From contig VXAZ01000602.1 of assembly GCA_013399875.1 (NCBI GenBank), positions 1,193,787-1,257,786 on the forward strand: a DNA stretch of 64,000 nucleotides, written 5' to 3'. Positions 25,927 through 38,372 of the stretch are shown piece by piece. The notes under the pieces were generated by a model. The model worked only from the letters and a program-made list of their open reading frames with translations, was not told the origin of the DNA and searched no databases. The DNA comes from Gymnorhina tibicen (lineage: Eukaryota > Chordata > Aves > Passeriformes > Artamidae). Numbering within the stretch: position 1 is the first letter of the stretch; each line of letters begins with the position of its first letter. A program made the translations under genes and the position numbers.

Positions 25927-26036
25927 AGACTCCCACTGTTCCTCATGATACATTGCTTTCTGTTACTAGGCACGCTCTGCCAAGCTGACATGTACAGTTC
26001 ATGAGGAATTAGAACTTTACTCAGGAATTTTGCATT

Positions 26037-26048
26037 TATATATATATA
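26037..26048. repeat. (TA)6 microsatellite
   Basis: Six TA units embedded in an AT-rich stretch. Likely polymorphic in length. Confidence 0.8.
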
Positions 26049-26905
26049 AAAATTAATCAGTAGGCTACATGGTTCCTTACATTCATTAAAAAAAAAGAAA
26101 TATCATGCTGTATTATGGGCTTTTACAGTAACATTTATAGAAAAACACTATTCTTTACTCTTAACTCTGCAATCATATGTTAATAATTATCACCACAAAA
26201 GCTATTTCAATTCTTCCAAGTTATACAACCAACTAGACAGCAAAGACAGCTTTGAACCTTTGAACATCGGGTTCTTATTTACCACATTATCCTATTTTTA
26301 GGTCAAAACTTTACACATCTGCTGAAACCACTTTCTCTATGTCAGGCAGTTCTCCTGGTAAAACTCCTTCAGGTACCAAGCTGCTGAAGAGGAACAGTAT
26401 AGTCTTGATTCAGTGCCCAACTTGAAATCCAGACATTCTTACAGAGAGCGAGGAAGACTCCCAGACTTGGCAAGGGAAGGAGACAGTGCCTCCCTTATGC
26501 CACGTTTTTTGCTCAGGAGTTAAGAGTATAATACGGGGAATCATTAATTAACAGACACTTTGAAACCAGCATACACCTGCTATTAAATAGCTCTGTTCTT
26601 GTTCTTCAGCGTCTGAAACATGTATTATCTATTATCAGGCAGCCTAAACTTGAACACCACTTGCAACAGCATACAAGCAGGATGGTCACTGTTGTATGCA
26701 TTAAACTGAATTCTCAAGCTTAGTTCTGATTCAATGCAACTCTCTGGAGAAGACTTTTGTATTGTGTTTGAAATGTTGCATTCAAAAATCAAGGAAGTAG
26801 TCATCTCCTGCCAACAGATTTGAATGTCACTTTTCTGGAAATTTCCATAGTGCAATTTAGATGAACACAGAGGAGAGTAATGGTGTGTAACATACATTAA
26901 TGTAC

Positions 26906-26964
26906 CTTTGGCAGAGCTTGGAGAAAGAGAAGCTGCAGCTCTACAGGTACGTTCTGGACTCCTC
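26906..26964 (-). other. Candidate internal exon (59 nt) with splice-site-like borders
   Basis: On the minus strand a long uninterrupted pyrimidine tract ends in TTTTCTTTTCCAG directly before this segment, with a branch-point-like CTTACT about 25 nt upstream of the AG. The segment ends in CAAAG followed by GTACAT, an acceptable 5' splice site. Two of three frames are open across it, reading GVQNVPVELQLLFLQALPK or RSPERTCRAAASLSPSSAK. The second frame continues open past the donor to 26625, so an alternative terminal exon is also possible. No family is recognised and no partner exon is identified. It could be chance, because the A-rich plus strand makes pyrimidine tracts on the minus strand common. 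Confidence 0.2.
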
Positions 26965-27784
26965 CTGGAAAAGAAAAAAAAAACCAGTAAGTGTTATAGA
27001 ATACAATAATCTAATGCAACTGTTAGAAAAAAAATAGAACAATAAAAGGCTCTCTCAGTTTAAAATACAAGAAACCACCACCCTGGGGCAGGCAAGAAAA
27101 TGTGACAATTACTTCTAGCCCATCCAGTTCAACTAGTCTTGTTATCTTTTAAAGCTAAGAGCCACCATTTGTCTATGAATCAGCTTTTATAAGACAAGAG
27201 CCTCCTTGTCTATGTGAAACCCAAGGCAGCATCATGTATGTTTATCCTTCTGTAAAAAGAAGCAGTGCCAAACTTCTGCAACACCTACTTTAGCTGCTGA
27301 AGTCCAGAGAACTGAATGTGCTGCTGTTAGCATTTGGAGACAGGACTGTTTTGATCTAATACATCCGACACAGACTCACTTGGTCTCAAGAAAGTACTAG
27401 TTTCCGTAACAGGTTAAAATAGAGACAAATGAAAACACTCTGCATGCAAGTTATGCAGAGTAACTTCTACTCATCATATTTGAATTTTTTTCAAGAGTAC
27501 TCTAAACTTTCTAAAAATACTGTAGAAGTTTGCAAATAGCTACATTCTCCTAGCTTGCCACTTAAATGACAGCTTGATTCATGTATATGAATGTTCTAAC
27601 ATTACTTTTACTATGTTGTGTTTAATTCAAAGTTATGTGAGAGGCAGGACTAGTACAGAAGTTCTCATATACAAAGAAATCTGCTTCAGAACTTTGCCCA
27701 TTACTATTTAGTCAGGTGCCTCCTTACTTGCCAAGGACACAGCCTGTAGATACCTAAATGTAGGGATACAGTGGGTGTGCCACT

Positions 27785-27878
27785 GGTCCAGTGGAAGGTG
27801 TCCCTGCCCATGGTGTGGGGTTCAGAACTAGGTGAACTTCAAGGTCCCTTCCAACCAAACCATTCTAGGATTCTAAGA
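27785..27878 (+). mobile_element. CR1 LINE 3'-end fragment
   Basis: About 95 bp match the terminal part of avian CR1 elements on the plus strand. Recognisable pieces are GTCCAGTGGAAGGTGTCCCT, GAACTAGGTGAACTTCAAGG, TCCCTTCCAACC and the terminal ATTCTAGGATTCTAAG, which is a mutated form of the usual ATTCTATG repeats. No ORF2 sequence is seen upstream, so the insertion was heavily 5'-truncated. It lies opposite in orientation to the larger copy 9.3 kb away. Confidence 0.85.
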
Positions 27879-30085
27879 TTTGCTAACCTACTGATCCCTT
27901 TTTCAATCACAAGACTTACGCATGTGTTGATATGTTCTTACTGGTACTCCAGCCAGGGAAGAATTTTTCACTCCCTGTCACAATGTTGCTATGGGGAGTA
28001 AAATGTCCTTCACCTTTCCTATCTCCTCCTCCCTCTCAGAAAGCAACATGCCTCACTGCCTACTGGCACCCAGAAGTAAGGACTGGGGCTAGGAACACCT
28101 CATCACTCTGTCCTCAGTTTCTGATCCTTGCTCTGATCCTTACTCTGGATCAGACCTATCTGTCTTATGCTTTAATGCCAGGGCTGTTAAGGAAAACACA
28201 GTTTTCCCCTCACCCCGTATTAATTTATGAGGGGCAAATGCTGACTAAAGGTTGCTATAATGTGACAGACAGATTGTTTACCTGAACAAAAACGTTTAAA
28301 CTCAAGTCATGCCCTACCCTCGGGCACACAAATAAATGGCTCTGGAAATAGCAAAAAAAGAAGACAAAACAAATTCAGGCCTCTTCAAAAAATAAAGTCC
28401 TGGATGGTTTTTGCTAGAATGTAGAGTCAAAGGCCAAAAAGAGTGAGACACATATACCAATTCCAGCAGGAATTGCTCAAGGAAAATCATAGATTTTCCG
28501 TGCACCACAAAACAGCCAAAAGCCTAAGTATACTGGAGCAAACATCATTATGAATAGCAGCAATAGTAGGTGTTGCCATTAGATAAGTAACTCTGACATA
28601 AACCATTCTTATCTAATGTTAATTCAGAGTGGCAAAGGACTGTTCTTTCCATTGGTTTGCAATGGAGGAGAAATTCTTTGAAAGTCCAATTAAGTTCAAT
28701 CAGTACCACATGCTTCCTACGGATATCCCTGAAGATCAGACACACATTGCAACTACATTCCAAACAGCCGGAAAGGCAGCAACAGCAAAATGAAATTCTG
28801 CTTCTAAACTGATTTACAGCTTGAAGAAACAGTATGCAGGATGCCACCCGCTCCCTGAAAAAGGATCTGGTGAGGGCAAAATATGCAGATATTTCCTTTC
28901 TGGCAAGTGCAATAGTCTTTTTGGCTAGGTGGCAACCATGCAGCTTTCAAACAGTTTGAGCAAGATGAGAGTACAGTATCTGAATTATTACTTTAAAATT
29001 AACAAGTATGAAAAATGTGCTCAAGCAAATTTTCTGAATTACTTGGAAATGTGAAATGTTTGGATATCCAGATAGAAGCAGCAAAAATACATATCCTAAA
29101 TACCATCACTAAAGATGATACAGTACTGGAAGTTGCTGGAGGTAGGAGGAGATATTCTGGGCAACCTTCCCTGCATCTCATGCAGAAATATCATTTGTAA
29201 CTACCAGACCACCCTTTGCTGTACTTCCTGACTACTGTTCACTGTGAGCTTTTCACTTCTTCCTCGTGCACTGTTCAACCTCCCAGATGATACTTCTGTT
29301 AAGTACAGACGATACCTGTTAAGTATTCAAGCATAAACCAGTTAGAAGACCTGGCAAAGAGAATGTATCTGACAAAGCTGGATAAGACATGGTGAGAGCC
29401 CTGGAATAATCACTAGAACTTTCTGGAGCTGAACTCTGTAGCTCAAACATGCTGCCAAACATGATCCACATTTAAAAGAAACAAAAAAGAGCAAACAACC
29501 TCCCCTCCAATGCTCACACTATACAGAAGCACACACTTATTAGAAAACAAAGAGCATGTACATCCATCCTTCTACCCACAAAGAGCCTAACATAGTGCCA
29601 ATTCTCGCCTGCAAAAAGTAGTCTGGCACATCAAAGGATGACTGCTGTGCCACTTGAAATAATATGATGGCTGTCATTTTCCACACACTGCCTGTGAAAG
29701 ACACACGTGCCCAGTTCTGCAGTGTACGTGACGCATCTGTAAAACCTGAGTGCTGGGGAGAAGGGAGGAAGGAGATGGAACTGAGCAGTGTCACCGCCTC
29801 TGCCATTTTGGAGCACTTGTCCCTTTTCATCACAAAGCAGTCCCTGTGCAAAGTACTGAAGGTTTTACTCACAGGATACAATGAGAATAAATAATTTTCC
29901 CCAACTGAATCACTAACTTTCAATGCCTTTTTAAACAAAAAGCTAGGAAGAGCATCCAGGAGCACAGCAGCAGTAGTGTTGCTGTTGAAAAGTCTTAAAG
30001 CGAACATGAACATGCCTTTGGGAAAAATTACTTATGTAATGCAGAGAATAAGAGAAGATCCCTAAAAGAAGCTGAAGGGACACTT

Positions 30086-30098
30086 CCCCCCCCGCCCC
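30086..30098. repeat. C-rich run
   Basis: C8, G, C4 on the plus strand, a short homopolymer-rich tract with a G-rich complement. Confidence 0.7.
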
Positions 30099-32634
30099 TA
30101 GCCTTATGAGGACTGTAATCCTAGCAACCATAGTTGTTCAAAAGTGGGTGTAGGACGATGGGGGAAGAAAGGATAGCATTGTTTATAGTACAGCAGGAGC
30201 CAAATGAGGAGAATAACTTCTGTGCAAGAACGGAAGAGTGAAAGGAAATGGGTAGGTAAAGACAATTGTAGGATTTGTACAGTACAGAAGAGAATCCCTT
30301 CCATGTAGGACGCAATTTCTTCCATGGAAAAGATGTTTCATCCATGAAGCTAGATGACATAACTCCTCTGGAATAGTAACCTTTCACTGTTTGTTATCTG
30401 TAGTTCTGTCACTAGACGGGTTGCAGTTCTTATAATTAGCACTTTATCAGCTAAAAAGTCATAACATTCCTTGCATCAATATATTTATTCTTATGTCACC
30501 TTTATGAGATGGGTGTAAATTAAGACTGAAAGGAGTGTCTGGTATGAATCATAAATACTTTAAAGGGTTCTCAAAGTATGAATAATCAACACTTTCTGAA
30601 AATAAACTTCCTGGAATAAGCTTCAGGGTCAATTCACATCAGCAAGCCTTTCTGATATCCTGGCCATTTTCCCTCTTTTATAGCTAACAAAATGGAAGTG
30701 CATAAAGGCACCAGGCACCTTCTTTAAAGGAATCATACTTGCAAACCTAAAAGGAGGGAGTTGTTTTTTTCACCAGTTGTCAAGGACTTCAGATCTCGCT
30801 AGGAAAATTACATTCCACCTGCAGAATGCTGTACAACAGTCTGAAAACCCATTGAAAGGCATCTAATAAATCCCACGGGATTTTAAAAAATGCCTGCAAA
30901 AGCCCCATTGCATTCATCTAGCACCCACACAAGCTTCTCTACGGACAGATTAAGCAAAGTGGTCTGCTTGTTGACCTGCACAAGTATGACATTAATTACT
31001 CAGTCCACAATTATGAAAATACTTTCTTAACTTAATTGTGTCAGGACCAGAAATACATGCAGAGCCCATATTTTTTGACTAATAGTGTTATTTTACCACA
31101 ATTAATTCTATGTGGACTCCTTTTCTATGTCACCAGGGGAGTCCAACCAGGCTGCTATTTATATGTGGTTTTTTGTGGATTGCTTCAATGATGACCATGA
31201 AGAAAAGCAAGTCTGCTCTCAATAGATAGCTTTCAAAGTCAGATAGGGAGGGATCTGCCACTAACAAAAACTGCTAAAGGGTCCACACACAGAAAAGTGT
31301 TGAAAAACAGTTCTTTAAACTGATGATATGTCAATTATTGTCCTGAAAGTAATTTCTTTAAGCTTCTTTACACAATCTAAATATTCACACTATTATATGA
31401 TGCTCTCAGAAAAACAGCTAAATCATCTGGAAACGCACATTGCAGCAAGGCAAAAATACACCAAAACAAAGTGAAAAAGGATCCCCAGGATTTGATGGAG
31501 CTGTGACAAGCATCCAAAAGAAACACATTTCACCATTAAACTTCTTCATGTTATTTCCAACTGATTTTGGACACTGGAACTGACTTTTAATAGATGCAAA
31601 AGAGATAAATGTCTCATTACCAAAAATAAATTCATCTGTTAAGGATGACAGAGAGAGGCAAAAGCATTGCACTGCCTATTATGGTATTGAGCAACAGATT
31701 TCACTGCCTCTGCTATACGCCCATTTATTAGAAATGTGGCAAGCTTTACGAAAGAATTCCTGCGCTTCTTTGGTCCTCTCTTTAATTCCTCCGTAATTCT
31801 TTGTATATATAAACATGTCAGGTCTGGAAAGAAGTGGGGCATGGACATAATTTACCACAGAGCTCTTTTATTATTCAAATACTGGTAAGAAAACAGTAAG
31901 AGACAAAAGGGGAATAATGCAAAAAATTAAAGCAATGAAACCAATGTGCCTGCAATTCCCTGTCCAATCACCAGATGAAGCTGCTCAGAACACCAGCACC
32001 AACGTGTTTTTCTCCCTTTTTGACCACAGAGAGAGACCTTCTCTCTCTGTGTCAGAACTAGATGCATCAGCTCCCAATGAGCTGAATCACGCTGCATCAC
32101 TGCCTGTGTTTCATGAACATGCGAGACACTACTTTAATAGGAAATGGGAGCTGGCTTTAGCGTTACCAGTGTGTCACGCACAGCCACAACACAGCGAGGC
32201 CTTTGTTCTCTTCCCAATGGGTTGCCTTTGTAAAATACCCTCCCATGGCCAGGCAGAGTAGTAGAATTTATTCTCACAATTGATCTAACACAGATAGACC
32301 TCTCGCTCTGTCAAATACACACATATATAGATAGCCATACTCACAGATTTTTGCCTTTCTTCTTCTCCTTTGATGAGGTAAAAATCACTCCACAAAGCAA
32401 AACTGCACATCTGTGCAATCAGAACAGTTTCTGTTCAAACCACTGTTACGCTTTAAATAAAAGAGCCTGGAAAAAAAATGTCCGGAATATTGCTGCTTAT
32501 GAGGTTCAAAGCTAGGTGTACATGTGAAGCCAGAAGCACAAAAGCCGTATCATACAGAAAACATGATCCTGTGTTTTACTCAGCTATTCATCTGTCGTTT
32601 AAAGCAAATCCAGTTGAAGCAATTCCTCAGTGGC

Positions 32635-32680
32635 ACGCAGGAGGGCTAGATAGCCTAATAGGTCTCTTCCATCTCTAAGC
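32635..32680 (+). mobile_element. Probable short CR1-like 3'-end relic
   Basis: The stretch GGGCTAGATAGCCTAATAGG followed by TCTCTTCCATCTCTAA resembles the end of CR1-type LINEs, which has a 'gatgacctaatagg-tcccttcca' pattern. The terminal ATTCTATG repeats are not clear. It is short, so chance similarity or a different CR1 subfamily remains possible. Confidence 0.45.
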
Positions 32681-35244
32681 AATTCATGCCTTGCATGGCT
32701 TATTTTTATTGACTTATCTTACTGGCTGTTTGTGGGCAGAAGCACGTGCCTCATGCAAATGCCAAGACCACTCTTGCTTTGGGATGCTGTTGCGTAAATG
32801 GAAGTGAATCAGACTTAAAACAAAAAGCATGATTTTACTTCTGAAGGATTAAGTCTGTATCATCAAGCCTAGTTTTTACATATACGGAGAGAAGCTTCAG
32901 CAATACCACCCTACAAACATTCCATTAACCAATCTAGCCCTTTCTAGGCTTTACTGCTCCTGCTTTACCACAGCTGATACTGGGGCTCTCTACAAAGATT
33001 AGAGCTTTAACACCTTGAGAACACTTTGAGCAGGCATTCCCAGTGCCCTGAGGCAGAAGTCTTGACACCTGACACAACCACCAAGACAGAATAAATATGT
33101 TCTAAATACATCAAACTCTTAAAAGTGAAAGAATCTTCATCTTCCTTAAAACTATTTCCTTTGTGCACATTTTTTATCTCAGCAGAGACTGGTGGTGACA
33201 TTTGAAGTCAGCAGAAGGAAATGCTGCACTTGTGGCCTTAGCTGATTAGGTCCTCAGCTAGTACAAATTGGGGAAGCTATGTGTATTTGTAACCCAAGAG
33301 AAACCCCAATTCTGAGTATGCTTTATGCCTTAAGGAGTTGCTGTATCATCAATATCGAATCACAACATTTATTAAAATGACATTTCTGACGAAAGAGGAA
33401 GAATGGAACTTCTATTTGCAAGACAAAGTACAGAGGGAAGGGGAAAAAAAAATCAATCAACCTTGAAAAAACTTATTACACATTTCAGCACTAATTCACT
33501 GCACGAGATTCTTCCCGTATCACCTGGAAGTGAGAAGCAGCCTGGGTGAGAGCACTTGAGAAACAGAGGATTCCCAATTCTTAATTTTTAACTATTTACA
33601 ATTACCAAGCAAGCTGTAGTTTTAAAAGTTCAGCAGCAAAACTTGACTACAGGAAAGGAAAGTCTGCTTTCACTGCTTGGAAACGTTCCTGATTTTTTCA
33701 GTGGGAACATTCAGTAGTGGACGTTAATATTTAACTCTGTGTTTTTCCAGTATTACACCAATCTTTCTCCAGGGATGCAGGGAAGTCAGTGGCATACCTG
33801 AACTGTTACTATCCTTTAAAAGCAAGAAAAGTGACCACCACAGAAAAGAAAAAACAGCAGCAAAAAATCCAAGAAAAACGAGAAATTTTCCGAAAAGATA
33901 CTTTCTGTATCACACATCACAGAACATCTCAATGAATCAGCAATTCATATAGCCAGTAGGCAATGAAAAATATTATTTTTAATAATAAAAATCATTAACT
34001 GTCATATTTAAAGCTGCTCAGAGAGCCACAGTACTGCTTCACTTGGTCACTTAGTCTTCCTGAAAGTGCACTAAGTCAGTCTCAAGAAAATCTTCAAATA
34101 TTAGTCAGTAAACAACCACTCATCTATGCCATTGCTGCTCCAGCTGGTGGGGCAAACATAAGCTCAGTGGAGAATGTCCCAGATGCCCTGCTGGAAGGAG
34201 TTCTTATTGTCTAGTTCTCTGTAATCTTGTTATGAGACACTCCCTTCTGCCTGCCCACTTTTTCCCTGAATGCTTTCCAAGTCCATTTCCTTGTTTTTGG
34301 AGTTAGCTAGAAACAAGACTTTAAAACCAAATGCCAAATGGAATCTATCCATGCTCACATGAGACATAAGCAAGAAACAACTGCATGTTCAGAGATGGTA
34401 GCACCTGAGGTCCTCTGGTGAACACATGCCCCAGAGCACAGGGGCATAGGATACTTGCAGTCCCATTCTTCAAACACACTGGACAAGAGAACACAGTCCT
34501 GACGTTTCCAATGGAAACCGGTCGTGAGTGATGGAGGAGCGACCATCACCTTTAAAAGGAGAGACAAGCTGTTTTGGAGCTTCAAAGACTGAAGAAAGTG
34601 CCTTTAATGGTAGAAAACACAATGAGCAAATAGAAATTGGCATGTATTTCCAGATGCCTGCCTCAATGTAATGAGATGCACAGGGAAAGTTGATACTCCT
34701 ACAGATCGTAAAAGCCTCATCATATCAGTGCCTTCTACCCCCACCATTCTATTCAGCATCTTTAAGTGGGAGGTATTCTGCAGCCTTTCACACTTGACCT
34801 CTTAATTAAAGCATGATAAAATTAACATCTCAGACGCAATAGATCTTTTACCCACCTACATCAGTAATTAAACTAATTCTCAAGGGAGCAAGAACATTTG
34901 TTATGTGTAATGTAACTTTAGCTGGGGTATCCAAAGAAGGAAAAAGAGCTGATGTAATAAATGCAGTCATTTATATTTTAATGGAGCTATTGTAAATGAA
35001 AGAAGAACACCTGTGACAGCTTGAGGCAGCCCCAGCCAAATGAAATCTTTTGTGTCATGCAGGGACAGCACACTGCATATGGCCTCCCCATCTCCAGCTG
35101 CAATATTGAATAACTTAGTGAAGCAGACAGACCTTATGCCTGCTCTGACTCTCAGATGCACTATAATCTGCTTTCAAAACCAATGGAACTGTACCATACA
35201 TATATATGAATTTCATATTTATTCTACATTAAAAGCAAGATAGG

Positions 35245-35275
35245 CCAAAGTAGGTCTAAGGTCTTTCTAACTGGC
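35245..35275 (+). mobile_element. Possible decayed CR1 3'-end relic
   Basis: GTCTAAGGTCTTTCTAACTGG resembles the 'aaggtc-ttccaac' block of CR1 3' ends. The flanking sequence adds no support, so this is a marginal call. Confidence 0.25.
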
Positions 35276-36090
35276 AATACGCACTTTCGCATTTGTGAAA
35301 ATCCATGCAGACCTTGATTCATGTCTGAGACGAGTCTAAGACACTACCACAATACAAAGAATTGAATAATCTTATGCAAAGAGTTCATGTAAAGATGAAA
35401 ATGACACCACATCAGAGTGGCAGAATTGAATATTCTCTTCATCCTGATGTATAAAAGACCAAGCAATAAGAAAAAAGGTCCAAGAAGGTAACAAAAAATG
35501 TACATGGAACAAGGGATGATATAGAGGATACTTGATGAGCTACAACAGCACAGAACACAAACCCCATTCATTTAGGAAACAAGACTGATGACATCTCAGA
35601 TGCATGTTTTAGGGCTTTGGTTTGTGCTTGAGCCTGAAAGCACGACAAACACTATTTCAGCTGTCAAATCTGGTCCTTGTTCAAAGGGTGTATTTACTCA
35701 GCTGAGGCATAACTGTTGAGAAACACGGCCTGGCAAAGGTCTGTGCAGTGACTAGGCAACCTTGCTAAGGATTTGTCTTAATTTGCATACAAGCAATCCA
35801 GCCGCAGTGAGCTTCAGAGTCCTCCCTCACAGACATCTCCTCCATCCAGGGTTTAAATACATAGTGTTCAGATTACAAGCAGCCAGCATGTACGTGACAT
35901 GCTGTCTCTCCCCAAACCCCAGTCAAATCCACAACAGGTAAAATGAAAATTCCCCCAGTCCTTCCCTGCTGTATTACTAAGCAATCAAAAAACCACAAAC
36001 TACTGTCTAAATGCTCATCTTCAAGTTTAGTTGATCCCATGACTCATTCATTCACAGCTACTCAGTTAAGACTGATTGATTGCCTGTCAG

Positions 36091-36123
36091 AAAAAAACCA
36101 AACCAAAACAAAACAAACAAAAC
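36091..36123. repeat. A-rich CAAA-type low-complexity tract
   Basis: AAAAAAACC, AAACC, AAAAC, AAAAC and AAAC units follow each other. Similar to the tract near 9.7 kb. Confidence 0.8.
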
Positions 36124-36963
36124 ATACCAATATATTATTTCAGAAAGAGACCAGCAACTTGGTAATCTCCCCGACACAAAGGAGGCCATTGCTTCAGCTG
36201 CTTGGAAGTCTATACCTTTGCCTCTGTCTGGGGTTTATCAATTGAGTGGCCACCCCTCCAATCCCAAGGGAAGCATGTGCAATTCTGCCACTGGTATTAA
36301 GCATCTGACTGTTTACTGCAATCTCATCAAAGGCCAAGAAACAGGCTCAACAAATTTAGCCTTGTATATTTAAGAATTGCTCTGTTGCTGCTTATCCAAA
36401 TTTCAGTCATGTGAACAAATCGTTCTGGTTGTTGTGCAGTCTGCACCAAGTTACCAAAATATTGAGTCCAAGCAAAACACCATGAAGAAAAATACTTAAT
36501 TTTTAATCTATTTCAACTGTATTTTTCTTGGCTTACACTGCTCTCTATGACTGATCTTTAAAATACTGCTAAGGAAATGAGACAGCTAAGTGGTCATTGT
36601 CTTAAGTACACACTGAACATCTTATAGCACCGTCAGTTTATTCCAGTTCTACTATGCAAAGCATCAAATACTGAGCACATGACAGCTAAAATAATCAGAG
36701 GCATTCAGTTGTGAATAAACAAGGACAAAGCAGAACGTAAATATAAAAAGAGAGGATTTAAAACCTTTAATAAACAGACTCTTATCAGCCCATGGAAGGC
36801 AAAATTGATTGGGGAACTTCCCATCATATCCAGGGTACTTATCTGGAAAATTAAATGAATATTTTCAGAAGTAATTAAGATAACTTATTATGATATTAAC
36901 AGCATTAATTGGAGTATATATAGGCTCAAAAGACTGAATTCTCAACAAGTACAGTTAGAGTAC

Positions 36964-36998
36964 CTTCTGAAGTCAATGGCTTTACACCAGTTTATAGT
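36964..36998. repeat. Possible ancient amniote repeat relic
   Basis: CTTCTGAAGTCAATGGCTTT followed by ACACCAGTTTATA matches a widespread old sauropsid repeat motif ('ctgaagtcaatggagttacaccagtgtaa'). Only about 35 bases are preserved. It sits just outside the large CR1 copy. Confidence 0.4.
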
Positions 36999-37323
36999 GT
37001 AATACTGTACTACCAATACTAACACATAGTTTTACTTCTCTTTCTGTTTTTACTTGCCAACACAAGAATTTCAAGCTTCAAATACTTCTCTTAGCTATAG
37101 ATTCCATACAAGCTTCTAATCTTCATTATAGTGCATCCAGTACCTTCCCTCTAAATAGTATGGCTCTAAACTTACAGTAGCACAATTGCACAAAATCACA
37201 GAATCAATTAGGTTGGAAAAGACCTTTGAGATCATCGAGTCCAGCCTAACACCACCCTGCCAACTAGACCATAGCACTGAGTGCCACATCCAGTCTTTTC
37301 TTAAACACCTCCAGAGATGGTGA

Positions 37324-37629
37324 CTACCTGGGCAGCCCATTCCAATGCCCAATCACTCTTTCTGTGAAGAACTTCTTCCTAATGTCCAGCCTAACCCTCC
37401 CCTGGAGCAGCTTAAGGCTTTGGCCTCTTGTCCTGTCACTGGTTGCCTGGGAGAAGAGACTGACCCCCACCTGGCTACAGCCTCCCTTCAGGGAGTTGTA
37501 GAGAGTGATAAAGTCTCCCCTGAGCCTTCTTTGCTCCAGGCTAAACAATCCCAGCTCCATCAGCCACTCCTCACAGGACTTGTGTTCCAGACCCTTCACC
37601 AGCCTTGTGGTGGTGGACTCTGGACTCAC
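37324..37629 (-). pseudogene. CR1 ORF2 C-terminal remnant
   Basis: This is a 101-codon open stretch matching the C-terminal part of CR1 ORF2, downstream of the reverse transcriptase core. Visible family hallmarks are [54 protein letters not shown] and HWNGLPR. The usual last residues (a VFKKRLD-like tail) lie in another frame just downstream, at about 37260-37320, so a frameshift separates them. It is inactive, part of the same element as the RT remnant, and has no independent start. Confidence 0.9.
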
Positions 37630-38021
37630 TCCAGCATCTCAACATCCTTCCTAAACACAGGGACCCAGAACTGGACACAGCACTCAAGGTAGGGCCTCAC
37701 CAGTGCCGAGCATAGGGGAAGAATTACTTCCCTAATCCTTCTGGCCACACTATTCCTGATCCAGGCCAGGATGCCATTGGCCTTCTTGGCCACATGGGCA
37801 CACTGCTCGCTTGTGTTCAGTCACCTATCAACCAGAACCCCCAGGTCGCTTTCTGCCTGGCCAGTGTCCAGCCACTCTGTCCCCAGCCTGTAGCGCTCAT
37901 GTTTTTGTGGCCAAAGTACAAGACCCAGCACCTGGTCTTGTTAAACTTCATATCATTGAATTAGGTCCATCTATCCAGCCTGTCGAGGTCCCTTTGCAGA
38001 GCCCTCCTACCCTTCGGCAGA

Positions 38022-38249
38022 TCAACACTCCCCCTGAAACTTGGTGTCATCTGCAAATTTGCTAATGGTGGACTCAATCCCCTCATCCAGATCATTAATG
38101 AAGATATTAAACAGAACTAGGCCCAACACAGATCCCTGAGGGACACCACTAGTGACTGGCCGCCAACTGGAAGCAGCACCATTCACCTTGATTCTCTGGG
38201 CCCAGCCATCCAGCCGGTTCTTAACCCAGTGAAGGGTGCACCTGTCCAA
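38022..38249 (-). pseudogene. CR1 ORF2 reverse transcriptase remnant (motifs up to FADD)
   Basis: This is a 75-codon open stretch inside the CR1 copy. It begins in the segment before the RT catalytic core, runs through [10 protein letters not shown] (residues 34-43) and [13 protein letters not shown], and reaches the FADDTK active-site box (residues 65-70). It stops five residues later because of a frameshift in a G-rich run. The next frame continues briefly with CR1-like sequence (ALQRDLDRLDRW) before another stop. The intact protein would copy CR1 RNA at the target site. This fragment lacks the endonuclease domain and cannot be functional. The apparent ATG is only an internal methionine of the ancestral frame. 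Confidence 0.9.
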
Positions 38250-38332
38250 GCCATGGGATACCAGCTTTTCCAGGAGACAGTGTCAAAGGCTTTGCTGAAG
38301 TCCAGGCAGACAACATCCACAGTCTTCCCCTC

Positions 38333-38372
38333 ATCCACCAGGTGGGTCACCTATCCACCAGGTGCATCAACT
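38333..38372. repeat. 20-bp tandem duplication at the CR1 truncation point
   Basis: Two adjacent 20-bp units begin with the same 12 bases (ATCCACCAGGTG), at 38333 and 38353. The first belongs to the CR1 body. The second lies where CR1 similarity stops. It may be a local duplication made at or after insertion of the truncated element. Confidence 0.7.

Larger units (their letters stand above)
22421..26905. other. Non-coding sequence, no gene seen
   Basis: Unique sequence with open frames up to 90 codons and no recognisable products. The region 22740-22940 is pyrimidine-rich on the plus strand. Minor repeats are listed separately. Confidence 0.7.
26965..37188. other. Non-coding sequence with CR1 relics
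   Basis: Apart from the CR1 3' ends listed separately, nothing is recognised. The longest frame is 157 codons on the minus strand (29540-30013). It overlaps other frames on both strands and has no domain signature. Confidence 0.65.
37189..38352 (-). mobile_element. CR1 LINE, 5'-truncated and decayed copy (RT segment to 3' end)
   Basis: This is a non-LTR retrotransposon fragment read on the minus strand. Reading in that direction, reverse transcriptase motif A appears as LDFSKAFD (38282-38305). GVPQGSVLG follows at 38121-38147, and the catalytic FADD box, a variant of YADD, lies at 38046-38057. Further on comes the characteristic C-terminal part of CR1 ORF2 (37324-37629), with [17 protein letters not shown] and [12 protein letters not shown]. 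The 3' end at 37189-37210 has the CR1-type short repeats ATTCTGTG and ATTTTGTG instead of a poly-A tail. A full CR1 is about 4.5 kb, so most of the 5' half is missing. The copy is dead: a short deletion after motif A shifts the frame, a second frameshift follows FADDTK, and stops follow. CR1 is the dominant LINE of birds. The subfamily cannot be assigned without alignment. Confidence 0.95.

Noticed and set aside
29540..30013. 157-codon open frame on the minus strand
   Set aside because: Overlaps shorter frames on both strands, has mixed composition with no motif, and no splice or promoter support.
33958..33995. AT-rich near-palindrome (AAAAATATTATTTTTAATAA)
   Set aside because: Low-complexity AT sequence gives such pairing by chance; perfect arms are only 6 bp.
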